NCBI GenBank assembly: GCA_046328225.1
Contig: JAXLWZ010000006.1
Span: 112,100 to 176,099 of the forward strand
Length of the DNA: 64,000 bases
DNA from: Amarobacillus sp046328225
GTDB taxonomy: Bacteria > Chloroflexota > Dehalococcoidia > Tepidiformales > Tepidiformaceae
Direction: 5' to 3'
Below are positions 1 to 7,358 of this stretch, piece after piece. The first letter of the stretch is position 1, and every line of letters begins with the position of its first letter. The notes under the pieces were generated by a model. The model was not told the origin of the DNA, ran no database searches, and saw only the letters and a program-made list of their open reading frames with translations. A program made the position numbers and the translations under genes.

Positions 1-323
1 GGTCGAAGTCGATGGGCCAGCCCGGCACCATCGAGGACACGGGAACCGAATCGGGCCGCGACTGGTTCGGCACGCTCCTCTCGCTCCCCGCCGACAGCGC
101 GCGCACCGTCACCTTCCGCTGGATGGTCGCCGCTGCCGGCACCGGCTCGGACTACCGCCTCTTCATCCAGAAGCAGGCCGGCACGGATGGCATGTGCCTC
201 GCGGTTAACGTCCTTCGCGATGGCCGGCCGGCGTCATCGGTGCGCATCGAAGGCGGCACGCGGGACGCCGCCGGCCGCGTCTGCATCACCACCGATGTCA
301 CGGTCGCGCACTTCGGCGGCTGA
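1..323 (+). CDS. C-terminal part of an unidentified protein (5' end outside window)
   Basis: The reading frame is open from base 3 and stops at 321-323, so this is the last ~107 codons of a gene that begins upstream. The residues alternate between polar and hydrophobic in strand-like runs (for example TVTFRWMVAAAG and VCITTDVTVAHF), which suggests a beta-sandwich end domain, possibly extracellular. Two cysteines are present. The gene converges on the methyltransferase at 330 with a 6-nt gap. I do not recognise a family and assign no function. Confidence 0.55.
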   Translation, partial: SKSMGQPGTIEDTGTESGRDWFGTLLSLPADSARTVTFRWMVAAAGTGSDYRLFIQKQAGTDGMCLAVNVLRDGRPASSVRIEGGTRDAAGRVCITTDVTVAHFGG

Positions 324-329
324 CGAGGG

Positions 330-1100
330 CTACTTTCGCCCCCAGAGCAGCAGCCGCTTGTACGGGTAGAAGTACGGCCGCCTTTCCGGCAGCACCGCCA
401 GCAGCCGTTCGCGATACCGCGCGAGGTACGCCGGGAACAGCTCCGCCGGCATCCGCGACTGGTAGTCCGTGAGGTACGTGCCCTTCACCCACTCGACCAC
501 GTCCTCGGGCCCCCCGAGGTGCTGCGGGTACACCTGCATCCGCACGTTCATCTCCCCGAAGCCGAGGGCGTCCAGCTTCTCCGCATACCACTCCGGCGAT
601 TCCACCGGCACGCGCCGGACGTATCCCTTGAGCGCGGTCGCGAACGGCTCCTCGCCCGCGACCGCGTCCGCCACCATGTGCGAGGCGTGATCGTGGTTCA
701 GCGGCATCTGCACCGCCAGCTGTCCGCCTTCCGCCAGCCCCGCCGCCAGCCGTTCGAAAAGCGTCTCGTGGCCATCCACCCACTGCAGCGCCGCATTCGA
801 GAAGATGAGGTCGAACGGGGTCCGGGGCGCGAACCGCAGGATCGTCCCGAGCTTGAACGTCAGCCCGTGCCCCGCGAACGCCGCGCTCTTCTCCAGCATC
901 GTTTCCGAGTTGTCGAGCCCGACCGTCGCCCGCGCCCGCACGCGCTCATGCATGAGCTTCGTCAGTTCGCCGGTGCCACAACCGAGGTCGATGGCGCGGC
1001 CACCCGGGATCGGCTCCACCATCGCCACCAGGTCGTGGAACGGCTTGCTTCGCTCATCCTGGAAGCGGTTGTACTGGTTCGGGTTCCACGTGCTCGCCAT
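330..1100 (-). CDS. tam: trans-aconitate 2-methyltransferase-like SAM methyltransferase
   Basis: A 256-aa class I methyltransferase, close to the 252 aa of E. coli Tam. Tam methylates trans-aconitate, an inhibitor of the TCA cycle, in the cytoplasm. The SAM-binding motif DLGCGTG lies at residues 38-44, followed by NAALQWV and a Tam-like C-terminal half rich in aromatic residues. The ATG at 1100 was chosen because GGGAGGAG lies just upstream and the protein then begins MASTWNPNQY, the expected Tam N-terminus. A longer frame to 1220 adds 40 low-complexity residues. Substrate identity is inferred from overall resemblance; another small carboxylate is possible. Confidence 0.78.
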   Translation of the reverse strand: MASTWNPNQYNRFQDERSKPFHDLVAMVEPIPGGRAIDLGCGTGELTKLMHERVRARATVGLDNSETMLEKSAAFAGHGLTFKLGTILRFAPRTPFDLIFSNAALQWVDGHETLFERLAAGLAEGGQLAVQMPLNHDHASHMVADAVAGEEPFATALKGYVRRVPVESPEWYAEKLDALGFGEMNVRMQVYPQHLGGPEDVVEWVKGTYLTDYQSRMPAELFPAYLARYRERLLAVLPERRPYFYPYKRLLLWGRK

Positions 1101-1185
1101 CAGGCTCCTCCCGCCGCAAACGCGGCCGTCTGAAGCCCTTTCCTTGGCCGGGCAGACCCCCGCGACTCCCTCATGGGCCGGTGGG

Positions 1186-1203
1186 CTCGGGGGCTGCCCC
1201 GAG
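1186..1203 (-). terminator. hairpin between amidohydrolase and methyltransferase genes
   Basis: CTCGGGG and CCCCGAG form a 7-bp stem around a 4-nt loop in the 141-nt gap between the two minus-strand genes. There is no T run. On the minus strand a TACACT hexamer (1207-1202) overlaps it, so the element could be a terminator for the upstream gene or part of a promoter for the methyltransferase. Confidence 0.3.
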
Positions 1204-1241
1204 TGTACTCCCGCCCGCAAGGGCGCGGCCCGCGAGTCAGC

Positions 1242-2024
1242 TTATCGCGCCGCCGCGGCTCCGCCGAGCAGCTGCTCCAGCGCGAACGGCGAGAGCCCCA
1301 TCGCCGTGAACCGTGCCACCTGTTCCGGCGTCGGTTGCGGGCAGTTCGGTGCATCGCTCCCGAAGAGAATCCGGCCCGCGAACCGCTCCAGGTCATCCGC
1401 CGTCACCGCGATGGGCGCCGTCCACACCGGCGTCACATCCACGCGCAGGTTGTCGAACTGCTCCATCAGCCCCAGCGCGTGTCCGGTGTTCGGATGGCCC
1501 GCGTGCGCGAGCACGAAGCGGAGGCCGGGGTGCGCCTTCAACACCGGCACGACTTCCTGGTCCAGCTCGTCCGGTTCCGTGCCCCCGCCCGAGCGATGCC
1601 CTGCGTGCGTGACGATGGGCACGCCCAGCCGCTCGGCCGTGGCCCAGAGCGGCTCCAGCCGCGGGTCCGATGCCGCGAACCCGCCCACCGAGCAGTGCAG
1701 CTTCACCACACGCAGCCCGAGCTCGACGAGCGCGCGCTCCACCAGCCGTCCGAACTCGGCGTCATCGGGATGGAAGGTTGCCCCCGCGACGAGCCACGGG
1801 TACGCCGTCACTTCCGCCGCCGACCATTCGTTCACGCTCTCCGCGACGCCCGCCTTGTGCGCGTAGGGGAGGATCCAGGCGGCATCGAAGCCATCGCCGC
1901 GCACGCGCTCGGCCACCGGCGCCAGCAGCGGGCTGCCGGGCAACGGGCCGTTGCGGCTGAGCGCGTCGCGCACCCGCAGCGCCAACCGTTCGGGGAAAGC
2001 ATGGACATGCGCGTCGATTCGCAC
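1242..2024 (-). CDS. metal-dependent amidohydrolase (TIM-barrel, amidohydrolase-2 type)
   Basis: About 260 aa. The N-terminal D-A-H-V-H gives the HxH metal pair of the amidohydrolase superfamily. Further histidines occur in VTHAGH and LAHAGHP, and the late aspartate is in FGSDAPN, in the expected order. Such enzymes hydrolyse or decarboxylate small carboxylate or amide substrates; the substrate is not predictable here. Two GTG starts compete. GTG 2024 sits 8 nt after GGAGG and is preferred; GTG 2030 is only 2 nt from it. The CoA-transferase gene ends 34 nt upstream, so the two may form an operon. Confidence 0.75.
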   Translation of the reverse strand: MRIDAHVHAFPERLALRVRDALSRNGPLPGSPLLAPVAERVRGDGFDAAWILPYAHKAGVAESVNEWSAAEVTAYPWLVAGATFHPDDAEFGRLVERALVELGLRVVKLHCSVGGFAASDPRLEPLWATAERLGVPIVTHAGHRSGGGTEPDELDQEVVPVLKAHPGLRFVLAHAGHPNTGHALGLMEQFDNLRVDVTPVWTAPIAVTADDLERFAGRILFGSDAPNCPQPTPEQVARFTAMGLSPFALEQLLGGAAAAR

Positions 2025-2058
2025 CGGCACCGCCTCCGTGAGCTGCTGGCCGCGAATC

Positions 2059-3273
2059 CTACTTGATGACGCCCCGCTGGCGCAGTCCCGCGATCTCGGC
2101 CGCGTCCATCCCCAGCCATTCGGCCAGTACCGGCGTCGTATCCCCGCCGTGCTCCGGCATCGGCTTTCCCACCACGGTGGGCGTGCCCGAAAGATGCATC
2201 GGCGAATTGGGCAGCTTCAGCGATCCCGCCTTCCCATACGGCATCGGCACATCCACCAGCATGTTTCGCGCCCGCACATGCGGGTCCTCGAAGAGGTCCG
2301 CGATGGTGTTTACCTTCCCCACCGAGGCCACGTTCGCCGGCTCGAGGATCGCGAACCACTCGTCCGTGGTCTTCTCCGCCAGCGCCGCCGCGAGCTCGGC
2401 TTCCATCGCGTCGATGTTCTCCATCCGCGCCCGGTTCGCCGCGAATCGCGGGTCCAGCGCCATCTCGTCGCGACCCAGGAGCGCGCAGAACAGTTCCCAC
2501 TCCTTCACGTTCGCGATCACGATGTAGCCGTCCTTCGTCGGATAAGGCCCGAACGGCGTCAGCAGGGGATGCCGGCTGCCGATGCGCGTGGGCTCGTCCG
2601 CGAACGCCGACTGCCGCACGATCGCGTTCTCACAGAGCGCGATCTGCGCCTCCATGAGCGCCACATCAAGGAGTTGCCCTTCGCCCGTGACATCCCGCGC
2701 GCGCAGCGCCGCCAGCACCCCCAGCGCCAGGTACAGCCCCGCCACCATGTCGCCGATGCTCACGCCCACGCGCATCGGCGGGCCGTCCGCCTCCCCGTTG
2801 AGGCTCATCGTGCCGCCCATCGCCTGCGCGACCGCGTCCACGGCCGTCATCGCGCTGTAGGGCCCCGTCTGCCCGTAGCCCGAAAGCGCCGCGTACACCA
2901 GCCCGGGATTGAACCGCCGCAGGTCCTCGTAGCCCAGCCCCTGGCGCTCCATCGCGCCCGGACGGAAGTTCTGCGTGAGCACATCGGCCTTCGCCGCCAG
3001 GCGCCGCACGAGGTCCTGCCCCTCGGCGTGCTTGAAATCGATGCAGATGCCCCGCTTCCCCCGGTTCGGGCTGAAGAAGAACGTCGAGATCCCATCGTGG
3101 TACGGCCCGAAGCCGCGCAGCTTCTCGTCCGTCTCCGGGTACTCGACCTTCACCACTTCCGCGCCGAGGTCCGCCAGCTGCATCGTCGCGAACGGACCCG
3201 CGAGCGCCCAGGTGAAATCGAGCACCCGCACCCCATCCAGCGGCCCCCGCAGCGACGCTTGCGAACGTGACAT
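2059..3273 (-). CDS. CaiB/BaiF family (class III) CoA-transferase
   Basis: A 404-aa protein of typical family-III CoA-transferase length. It opens with LDGVRVLDFTWALAGPF, followed by DLGAEVVKVE and a LTQNFRPGAMER segment. D146 in the TAVDAVAQAMGG segment corresponds to the catalytic aspartate that forms the acyl-anhydride intermediate in this family. The enzyme moves CoA between carboxylic acids in the cytoplasm. The substrate cannot be read from sequence; the neighbouring amidohydrolase suggests organic-acid catabolism. The ATG at 3273 has no clear Shine-Dalgarno. Confidence 0.85.
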   Translation of the reverse strand: MSRSQASLRGPLDGVRVLDFTWALAGPFATMQLADLGAEVVKVEYPETDEKLRGFGPYHDGISTFFFSPNRGKRGICIDFKHAEGQDLVRRLAAKADVLTQNFRPGAMERQGLGYEDLRRFNPGLVYAALSGYGQTGPYSAMTAVDAVAQAMGGTMSLNGEADGPPMRVGVSIGDMVAGLYLALGVLAALRARDVTGEGQLLDVALMEAQIALCENAIVRQSAFADEPTRIGSRHPLLTPFGPYPTKDGYIVIANVKEWELFCALLGRDEMALDPRFAANRARMENIDAMEAELAAALAEKTTDEWFAILEPANVASVGKVNTIADLFEDPHVRARNMLVDVPMPYGKAGSLKLPNSPMHLSGTPTVVGKPMPEHGGDTTPVLAEWLGMDAAEIAGLRQRGVIK

Positions 3274-3431
3274 GCGCGCATGCTACGGGCCGATGGCGCC
3301 TTCGCTCCACACCCGGCATGCCACGATTTCGGCCGCTCCGAACAAGAAAGAACATTATTTGCGCGCTTTTGGTAATCGCCGGCGCATCCCCGCGTCCAAT
3401 TGGTGCAAGCGCCTTCAGAGGGCGCGAACTC

Positions 3432-3437
3432 TAGGAT
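3432..3437 (+). promoter_or_regulatory. -10-like hexamer, probable leaderless promoter of the histidine kinase
   Basis: TAGGAT ends 6 nt before the GTG start at 3444. No Shine-Dalgarno is present. The spacing matches a pattern repeated across this window. No good -35 is visible. Confidence 0.4.
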
Positions 3438-3443
3438 GTCCAC

Positions 3444-4118
3444 GTGTCCCAGCACGAATCCACCCTAGCCCCGGGCGCCATCGCCACCCCGCGCACCGAC
3501 GCGATCATCCACGACCTGAACAACGTCCTTGCCGGCATCGCCGGGAGCCTTGATGGCGTTCTCGCCGACCTGCGCCCCGGCGCGCCCGCCGAAGCACCCC
3601 TGCGCGACGCCCTCGCCGGGGTCTTTCGCGCCGCCGGGCTCTTGCGCCAACTCGCCGGGCAGGCGCCCGGCCCGGCCGGTTCGTTCGCGCTTCCCGGCAT
3701 CATCGCCGAGACGGTCCGGCTGGCGCGGGGCTGCCGCGCCGCGTCCGCCATCGAACTCCCGGCCGCGCCGGAATCAGCCCGCGGGCGCGGCGATGGCACG
3801 GAGTTCCAGCGCGCGCTCCTGAACGTCATCCTCAACGCTCTTGAGGCCAATCCCCCCGGGGGCCGCGTTCGCCTTACTTACCGGTATGGCAACGGAATGC
3901 ACGTCATCTCCGTCACCGATGAAGGTCCCGGTATCCCCGATGCCCTCCGCGACCGCGTCTTCGAGCCCTACTTCACGACTCGCAGCCGCGGTTCCGGCCT
4001 CGGCCTCGCCTCCGCTCGCTCCGCCATGCTCGGCCTCGGCGGCGACCTCACCCTCGTCGCCTCAAGTGAACGCGGGACGACCTTCGCGGTCCAGGTCCCG
4101 GAGGAGGTGCTCTCGTGA
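3444..4118 (+). CDS. soluble sensor histidine kinase
   Basis: A 224-aa kinase core without transmembrane or recognisable sensor domain. H23 in IIHDLNNVLAGIAG is the H-box, N131 in LLNVILNALEANP the N-box, DEGPGIPD (159-166) the G1 box, EPYFTT the F-box and GSGLGL (183-188) the G2 box, so the catalytic set is intact. The dimerisation helices are short. The GTG at 3444 fits the leaderless pattern. The 3' end overlaps the next gene by 4 nt (GTGA), implying coupled translation. No response regulator is adjacent, so the overlapping DNA-binding protein is the likely functional partner. Confidence 0.82.
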   Translation: MSQHESTLAPGAIATPRTDAIIHDLNNVLAGIAGSLDGVLADLRPGAPAEAPLRDALAGVFRAAGLLRQLAGQAPGPAGSFALPGIIAETVRLARGCRAASAIELPAAPESARGRGDGTEFQRALLNVILNALEANPPGGRVRLTYRYGNGMHVISVTDEGPGIPDALRDRVFEPYFTTRSRGSGLGLASARSAMLGLGGDLTLVASSERGTTFAVQVPEEVLS

Positions 4119-4768
4119 ACGACTTCGCTGGTGCTGGCCTCTGGGCGCGTGACGCCGCCGGCCTCGTCCCCGTCGACCTCCTCGCTCCTACCCGGCGCGA
4201 GATCCTCCTCTCCCTTCGCGTCGAAGGCGAAGCCTCCATCGACGACCTCGCCGCGCGGCTGCACCTCACGAGCAGCGCCCTCCGCCCCCACCTCGCGATC
4301 CTCGAGGCCGAGGGCTACATCACCCTCCGCGAGACCGGCAAGGGCCCCGGCCGCCGCCGCCGACTGCACGCCATCAGCCCCGCGGGCGAGAGCCTCTTCC
4401 CCGGCCTCGGTGAGGAGACGGCCCTGCTCGTCGCGCGGATGGCGCTCGCCGGCTCCCCGAACGACGCATACGCCGTGATCTTTAGCTTCCTCAAGGATTC
4501 GTCACCGGCGTTGGGCGACCGCTGGCCCGTGGTCACCGGCGCATTCGCCCGCCGCGGCTTCCTCCCGCGCGTCACTGGCGACGAAGTTGACCTGCGCCAT
4601 TGCCCCCTGCGCAACCTGGCGGCGCACCAGCCGATCGTCTGCCAGGCCGAACAGCGCGCCCTCCGCTGCGCCACCGGCCAGCCCGTCGAGCGCGTCGCCC
4701 ACCGCCTCGAAGGCGACGAATCCTGCGTCTATCGCGTCCTTCCCCCGGGTGACGAATCCGGGAAGTGA
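4115..4768 (+). CDS. winged-helix regulator with SufR-like cysteine set
   Basis: A 217-aa protein. Residues 25-85 form an ArsR/DeoR-type winged helix (LLAPTRREILLSL, then LHLTSSALRPHLAILE and a basic wing). The C-terminal half carries C163, C176, C185 and C204. The C163-x12-C176-x27-C204 spacing resembles the Fe-S-binding cysteines of SufR, a redox-sensing repressor of iron-sulfur assembly genes. No suf operon is in the window, so a role as Fe-S or redox sensor is inference. Start GTG overlaps the kinase stop (GTGA). A strong terminator follows 49 nt after the stop. Confidence 0.78.
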   Translation: MNDFAGAGLWARDAAGLVPVDLLAPTRREILLSLRVEGEASIDDLAARLHLTSSALRPHLAILEAEGYITLRETGKGPGRRRRLHAISPAGESLFPGLGEETALLVARMALAGSPNDAYAVIFSFLKDSSPALGDRWPVVTGAFARRGFLPRVTGDEVDLRHCPLRNLAAHQPIVCQAEQRALRCATGQPVERVAHRLEGDESCVYRVLPPGDESGK

Positions 4769-4817
4769 GCCTGCGCCCGCGGTGCCGGGCTGGGAACCGG
4801 GCCGCCGTGGGCGCACG

Positions 4818-4847
4818 AAAGCGGGGGAGGTCATCCTCCCCCGCTTT
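4818..4847. terminator. bidirectional rho-independent terminator
   Basis: A perfect 13-bp stem with a TCAT loop, flanked by A-rich and T-rich arms (AAAGCGGGGGAGG and its complement, then TTTT). It lies between the convergent regulator gene and peroxiredoxin gene, so it can serve both. Confidence 0.9.
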
Positions 4848-4906
4848 TCGATTCCCTGAACAGGGCCATCCGCCGACGGCCGACAGGCGACAGCCGACAG
4901 CCGCTG

Positions 4907-5380
4907 TCAGTCCTTCGAGCACACCATCACGGGGTCGTAGTCCGGCAGGTTCACGTTCGAATCCGTCGGCTGGACCCAGGCCACGCGCCCGTCCTTGCCG
5001 ACGACCACGACCCAGCGATTGGCGATGCCTCGCGCAGGCAGGAAGACGCCGTACGCCGACGCCGTGGCGCCGTGCGGATTGAAGTCCGAAAGAAGCGGAA
5101 GGTCCACCCCGAGGCTCTCTTTCCACGCCTTCAGCGACCACGCGTTGTCACACGAGATCACCACCGGGATCGCGCCCTGGGCCTCGAACTCCGCCCGCTT
5201 CTTCTCGATCAGCGGCAGCTGCGTCGAACACACGCCCGAGAACGCCGCCGGCACGAAATTGATCACGACCGCGTTCTTGCCGCGGTAGTCGCTCAGCTTG
5301 AACTTCTCCCCCGTGGGGCTGGAGGGCAGCTCGAAATCCGGGGCCTCATCGCCCACCTTCAACGTCGCGGTTTCAGCCAA
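4907..5380 (-). CDS. peroxiredoxin (AhpE/BCP-like)
   Basis: A 157-aa thioredoxin-fold peroxidase that reduces H2O2 and organic hydroperoxides in the cytoplasm. The family motif PxxFTxxC appears as PAAFSGVCSTQL, with serine in place of the usual threonine; the peroxidatic cysteine lies near residue 51. A second cysteine at VVISCDN and one in the C-terminal MVCSKD could act in resolution. The TTG start at 5380 is set by GAGGTGATT 5 nt upstream. The gene is a single unit convergent with the regulator. Confidence 0.85.
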   Translation of the reverse strand: MAETATLKVGDEAPDFELPSSPTGEKFKLSDYRGKNAVVINFVPAAFSGVCSTQLPLIEKKRAEFEAQGAIPVVISCDNAWSLKAWKESLGVDLPLLSDFNPHGATASAYGVFLPARGIANRWVVVVGKDGRVAWVQPTDSNVNLPDYDPVMVCSKD

Positions 5381-5423
5381 GTAATCACCTCATCGGTTGG
5401 TTGCCGATCCATCGTAGAAGGAT

Positions 5424-5502
5424 GAATGGCAAACGGGGAAATGGTTGCAGCCAGCTAACAGCAATGGCCGTATGGTCCCTTCAGTATTGCCATTCGGCCA
5501 TT
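5424..5502. promoter_or_regulatory. inverted repeats and possible promoter upstream of small membrane protein
   Basis: Two perfect inverted repeats nest in this AT-richer gap: GAATGGCAA (5424-5432) with TTGCCATTC (5487-5495), and AATGGCCG (5463-5470) with CGGCCATT (5495-5502). TTGCCA (5487-5492) and TATAGT (5512-5517) could be -35 and -10 of a plus-strand promoter with a long 19-nt spacer. The repeats may be operators or an RNA hairpin. Confidence 0.35.
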
Positions 5503-5569
5503 CTCCCGGCGTATAGTCCCGCCCATCAAACGCGTTGCGGCCGACGCACCGTCGCTATGAGGGGTTGTC

Positions 5570-5962
5570 ATGGACCTTTCGCTGTCAAACCTGCCCGCTC
5601 CCGTTCGCTGGGCCATCATCCTGACGGTCATCAACGCCGTGGGCGGCCTCCTCCTGGTCTTCGTCCTACCCGACCTCGAGGACAGGGGCACGATGATCGT
5701 TGTGGGCTCCATCATCACGGCGGTCCTCCTCGCTGCGTGCTGGTTTGCGGCAACCGCCCCCCGCTGGGGCGGGATCGCCCTCGTCGTGGTGAATGCGCTC
5801 AATGTCGTGCTCACGCTCCCCTTCTTCGCGGACCCCGGTGAGGCGCTCCTGGGGGTGAGCGCCACCGTCTCGATCCTGCTTGGGTTGGCCGCGATAGCGC
5901 TCCTGTTCCTCCCCGAAGCTCGCGCCCACCGTCGCACATCAGCGGCTCCCGCCACCGCCTGA
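5570..5962 (+). CDS. small integral membrane protein, four predicted helices
   Basis: A 130-aa protein with hydrophobic segments near residues 14-34, 43-63, 67-85 and 95-114, and a short basic C-terminal tail (EARAHRRTS). It resembles generic four-helix membrane proteins with no diagnostic motif, so I name no function. The ATG at 5570 follows GAGGGG by 6 nt. It lies 37 nt upstream of dapF on the same strand, but dapF seems to have its own promoter. Confidence 0.7.
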   Translation: MDLSLSNLPAPVRWAIILTVINAVGGLLLVFVLPDLEDRGTMIVVGSIITAVLLAACWFAATAPRWGGIALVVVNALNVVLTLPFFADPGEALLGVSATVSILLGLAAIALLFLPEARAHRRTSAAPATA

Positions 5963-5964
5963 CG

Positions 5965-5993
5965 TTGCCAACCGCCGGGGCCTGCGCTTTACT
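5965..5993 (+). promoter_or_regulatory. dapF promoter (leaderless)
   Basis: TTGCCA (5965-5970), a 17-nt spacer, then TTTACT (5988-5993), 6 nt before the ATG at 6000. Spacing is ideal for a housekeeping sigma factor and places transcription start at or next to the A of the ATG. No Shine-Dalgarno is present. Confidence 0.6.
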
Positions 5994-5999
5994 CGACTG

Positions 6000-6839
6000 A
6001 TGCGCGTCACCAAGATGCACGGCCTCGGCAACGACTACGTCTACCTCATGCCCGCCGCCGACCGCGACTGGCCCGAGCTTTCGCGCCGCGTCAGCGATCG
6101 CCACTTCGGCGTCGGCAGCGATGGCCTCATCCTCGCCCTTCCCTCCGCCATCGCCGACATGCGCATGCGCATGTTCAACGCCGATGGCTCCGAGGCCGAG
6201 ATGTGCGGCAACGGCATCCGCTGCGTCGTCAAGTTCGCCCTCGAAGAGGGGCTTGTCGATGCCACGAAAGAGTCCGTGACCGTCGAAACCCTCGCCGGCA
6301 TCAAGACGCTCCAGGTCTTCCGCGAAAACGGCATCGTCACCGCCGCGCGCGTCGATATGGGCCCCCCGAACTTCGACCCGGCCTCGCTCCCCGCGAGCGT
6401 CGAAGGCCCCGGCCCCGTCATCGATCTGCCCGTCACCGTCGATGGGATGGACCTCCGGCTGACCCTCGTCAGCGTCGGCAACCCCCACGCCATTCATTAC
6501 ATCGATCACGATCCCGCGTCCTTCCCGCTCGAACGCATCGGGCCCCAGGTCGAGAATCACCCGCTCTTTCCGCGGCGCGTGAATTTCCAGGTCGTGCAGG
6601 TCGTCGATCGCGGCCACGTGAAGCACCGCGTCTGGGAGCGAGGGTCCGGGATCACGCTGGCCTCGGGCACGAGCGCGACCGCGGTTGCCGCCGCCTCCCG
6701 CCTGCGCGGCTTCACCGGCGACCGCGTCGTCGACTCCCTCCCCGGCGGCGACCTCGTGCTCGAATGGGATGGCAAGGGCTCCGTCTTCATGACTGGCCCC
6801 GCGACCCGCGTGTTCGACGCCGAGTGGCTCGAAGCCTGA
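6000..6839 (+). CDS. dapF: diaminopimelate epimerase, one catalytic cysteine replaced by serine
   Basis: A 279-aa protein of normal DapF length, converting LL- to meso-diaminopimelate for lysine or cell wall. The N-terminus KMHGLGNDYV and the first active-site motif NADGSEAEMCGNGIRC (C69) are intact. The second motif is normally ERGSGxTxACGTG, but here it reads ERGSGITLASGTS, with Ser222 (codon TCG) where the second proton-transferring cysteine should be and Ser for the final glycine. In the family both cysteines act as the base pair, so activity may be reduced or altered. A dapL gene lies 2 kb downstream. Leaderless promoter upstream. Confidence 0.85.
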   Translation: MRVTKMHGLGNDYVYLMPAADRDWPELSRRVSDRHFGVGSDGLILALPSAIADMRMRMFNADGSEAEMCGNGIRCVVKFALEEGLVDATKESVTVETLAGIKTLQVFRENGIVTAARVDMGPPNFDPASLPASVEGPGPVIDLPVTVDGMDLRLTLVSVGNPHAIHYIDHDPASFPLERIGPQVENHPLFPRRVNFQVVQVVDRGHVKHRVWERGSGITLASGTSATAVAAASRLRGFTGDRVVDSLPGGDLVLEWDGKGSVFMTGPATRVFDAEWLEA

Positions 6840-6900
6840 TCCTTCGCCAGTCGTCCCCCGATTCCGCGCCCCGTGGTACCGCGCGTTCCCGGCTCCCGGC

Positions 6901-6918
6901 TAGACTCGATCCAGGAGG
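6901..6918 (+). promoter_or_regulatory. -10-like hexamer plus Shine-Dalgarno before CBS gene
   Basis: TAGACT (6901-6906) is followed after 6 nt by AGGAGG (6913-6918), which lies 5 nt before GTG 6924. A transcript starting about 7 nt after the hexamer would begin right at the ribosome-binding site, an ultra-short leader. Confidence 0.4.
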
Positions 6919-6923
6919 CCGCC

Positions 6924-7358
6924 GTGAAGCTGGAGAACGTCCTCGCCGCCAAGGGCTCGCGCATCGAGGTCTGTGCCCTCACCGACACCGTCCGTGATGT
7001 CATCGCCCGCCTGAAGGCCGCGAACGTCGGCGCCCTCGTCGTCGTCGATGGCGAACGCCCCGTCGGCATCATCTCCGAGCGCGACATCGCCCGCGCCGTC
7101 GATGGCGATACCGACGTCCCGTCGCTCCCCGTGAGCGCCCTCATGACCCACGAGGTCGTCCTCGGCGAGCCCGGGGACGATGTCGCCGCCGTCCTCGATA
7201 CGATGACCGCGCACCACTTCCGCCACCTTCCCGTCGTGCTCGATGGCCGCCTCGTCGGCATCGTCACCACCGGCGACCTCGTCCGCGCGGAGCTCGACAC
7301 CCTTCGCGGCCACGTCGTCACGCTCGAGGACCAGGTCATGGCCGGGGGCGCCGAATGA
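6924..7358 (+). CDS. CBS-pair domain protein
   Basis: A 144-aa protein made of two tandem CBS motifs: residues ~10-60 (ALVVVDGERPVGIISERDIARAV in pieces) and ~75-130 (HLPVVLDGRLVGIVTTGDLV). CBS pairs bind adenosyl nucleotides and act as energy or ligand sensors; free-standing ones often modulate a partner enzyme. The GTG at 6924 is chosen for its AGGAGG. The stop overlaps the ferredoxin-NADP reductase start (ATGA), so that reductase is the obvious candidate partner, by inference. Confidence 0.85.
   Translation: MKLENVLAAKGSRIEVCALTDTVRDVIARLKAANVGALVVVDGERPVGIISERDIARAVDGDTDVPSLPVSALMTHEVVLGEPGDDVAAVLDTMTAHHFRHLPVVLDGRLVGIVTTGDLVRAELDTLRGHVVTLEDQVMAGGAE

Noticed and set aside
4863..4905. Short direct repeats of a CCGACAG-like unit
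   Set aside because: Only a few imperfect units over about 40 nt; no spacer structure, so not CRISPR or an iteron array.
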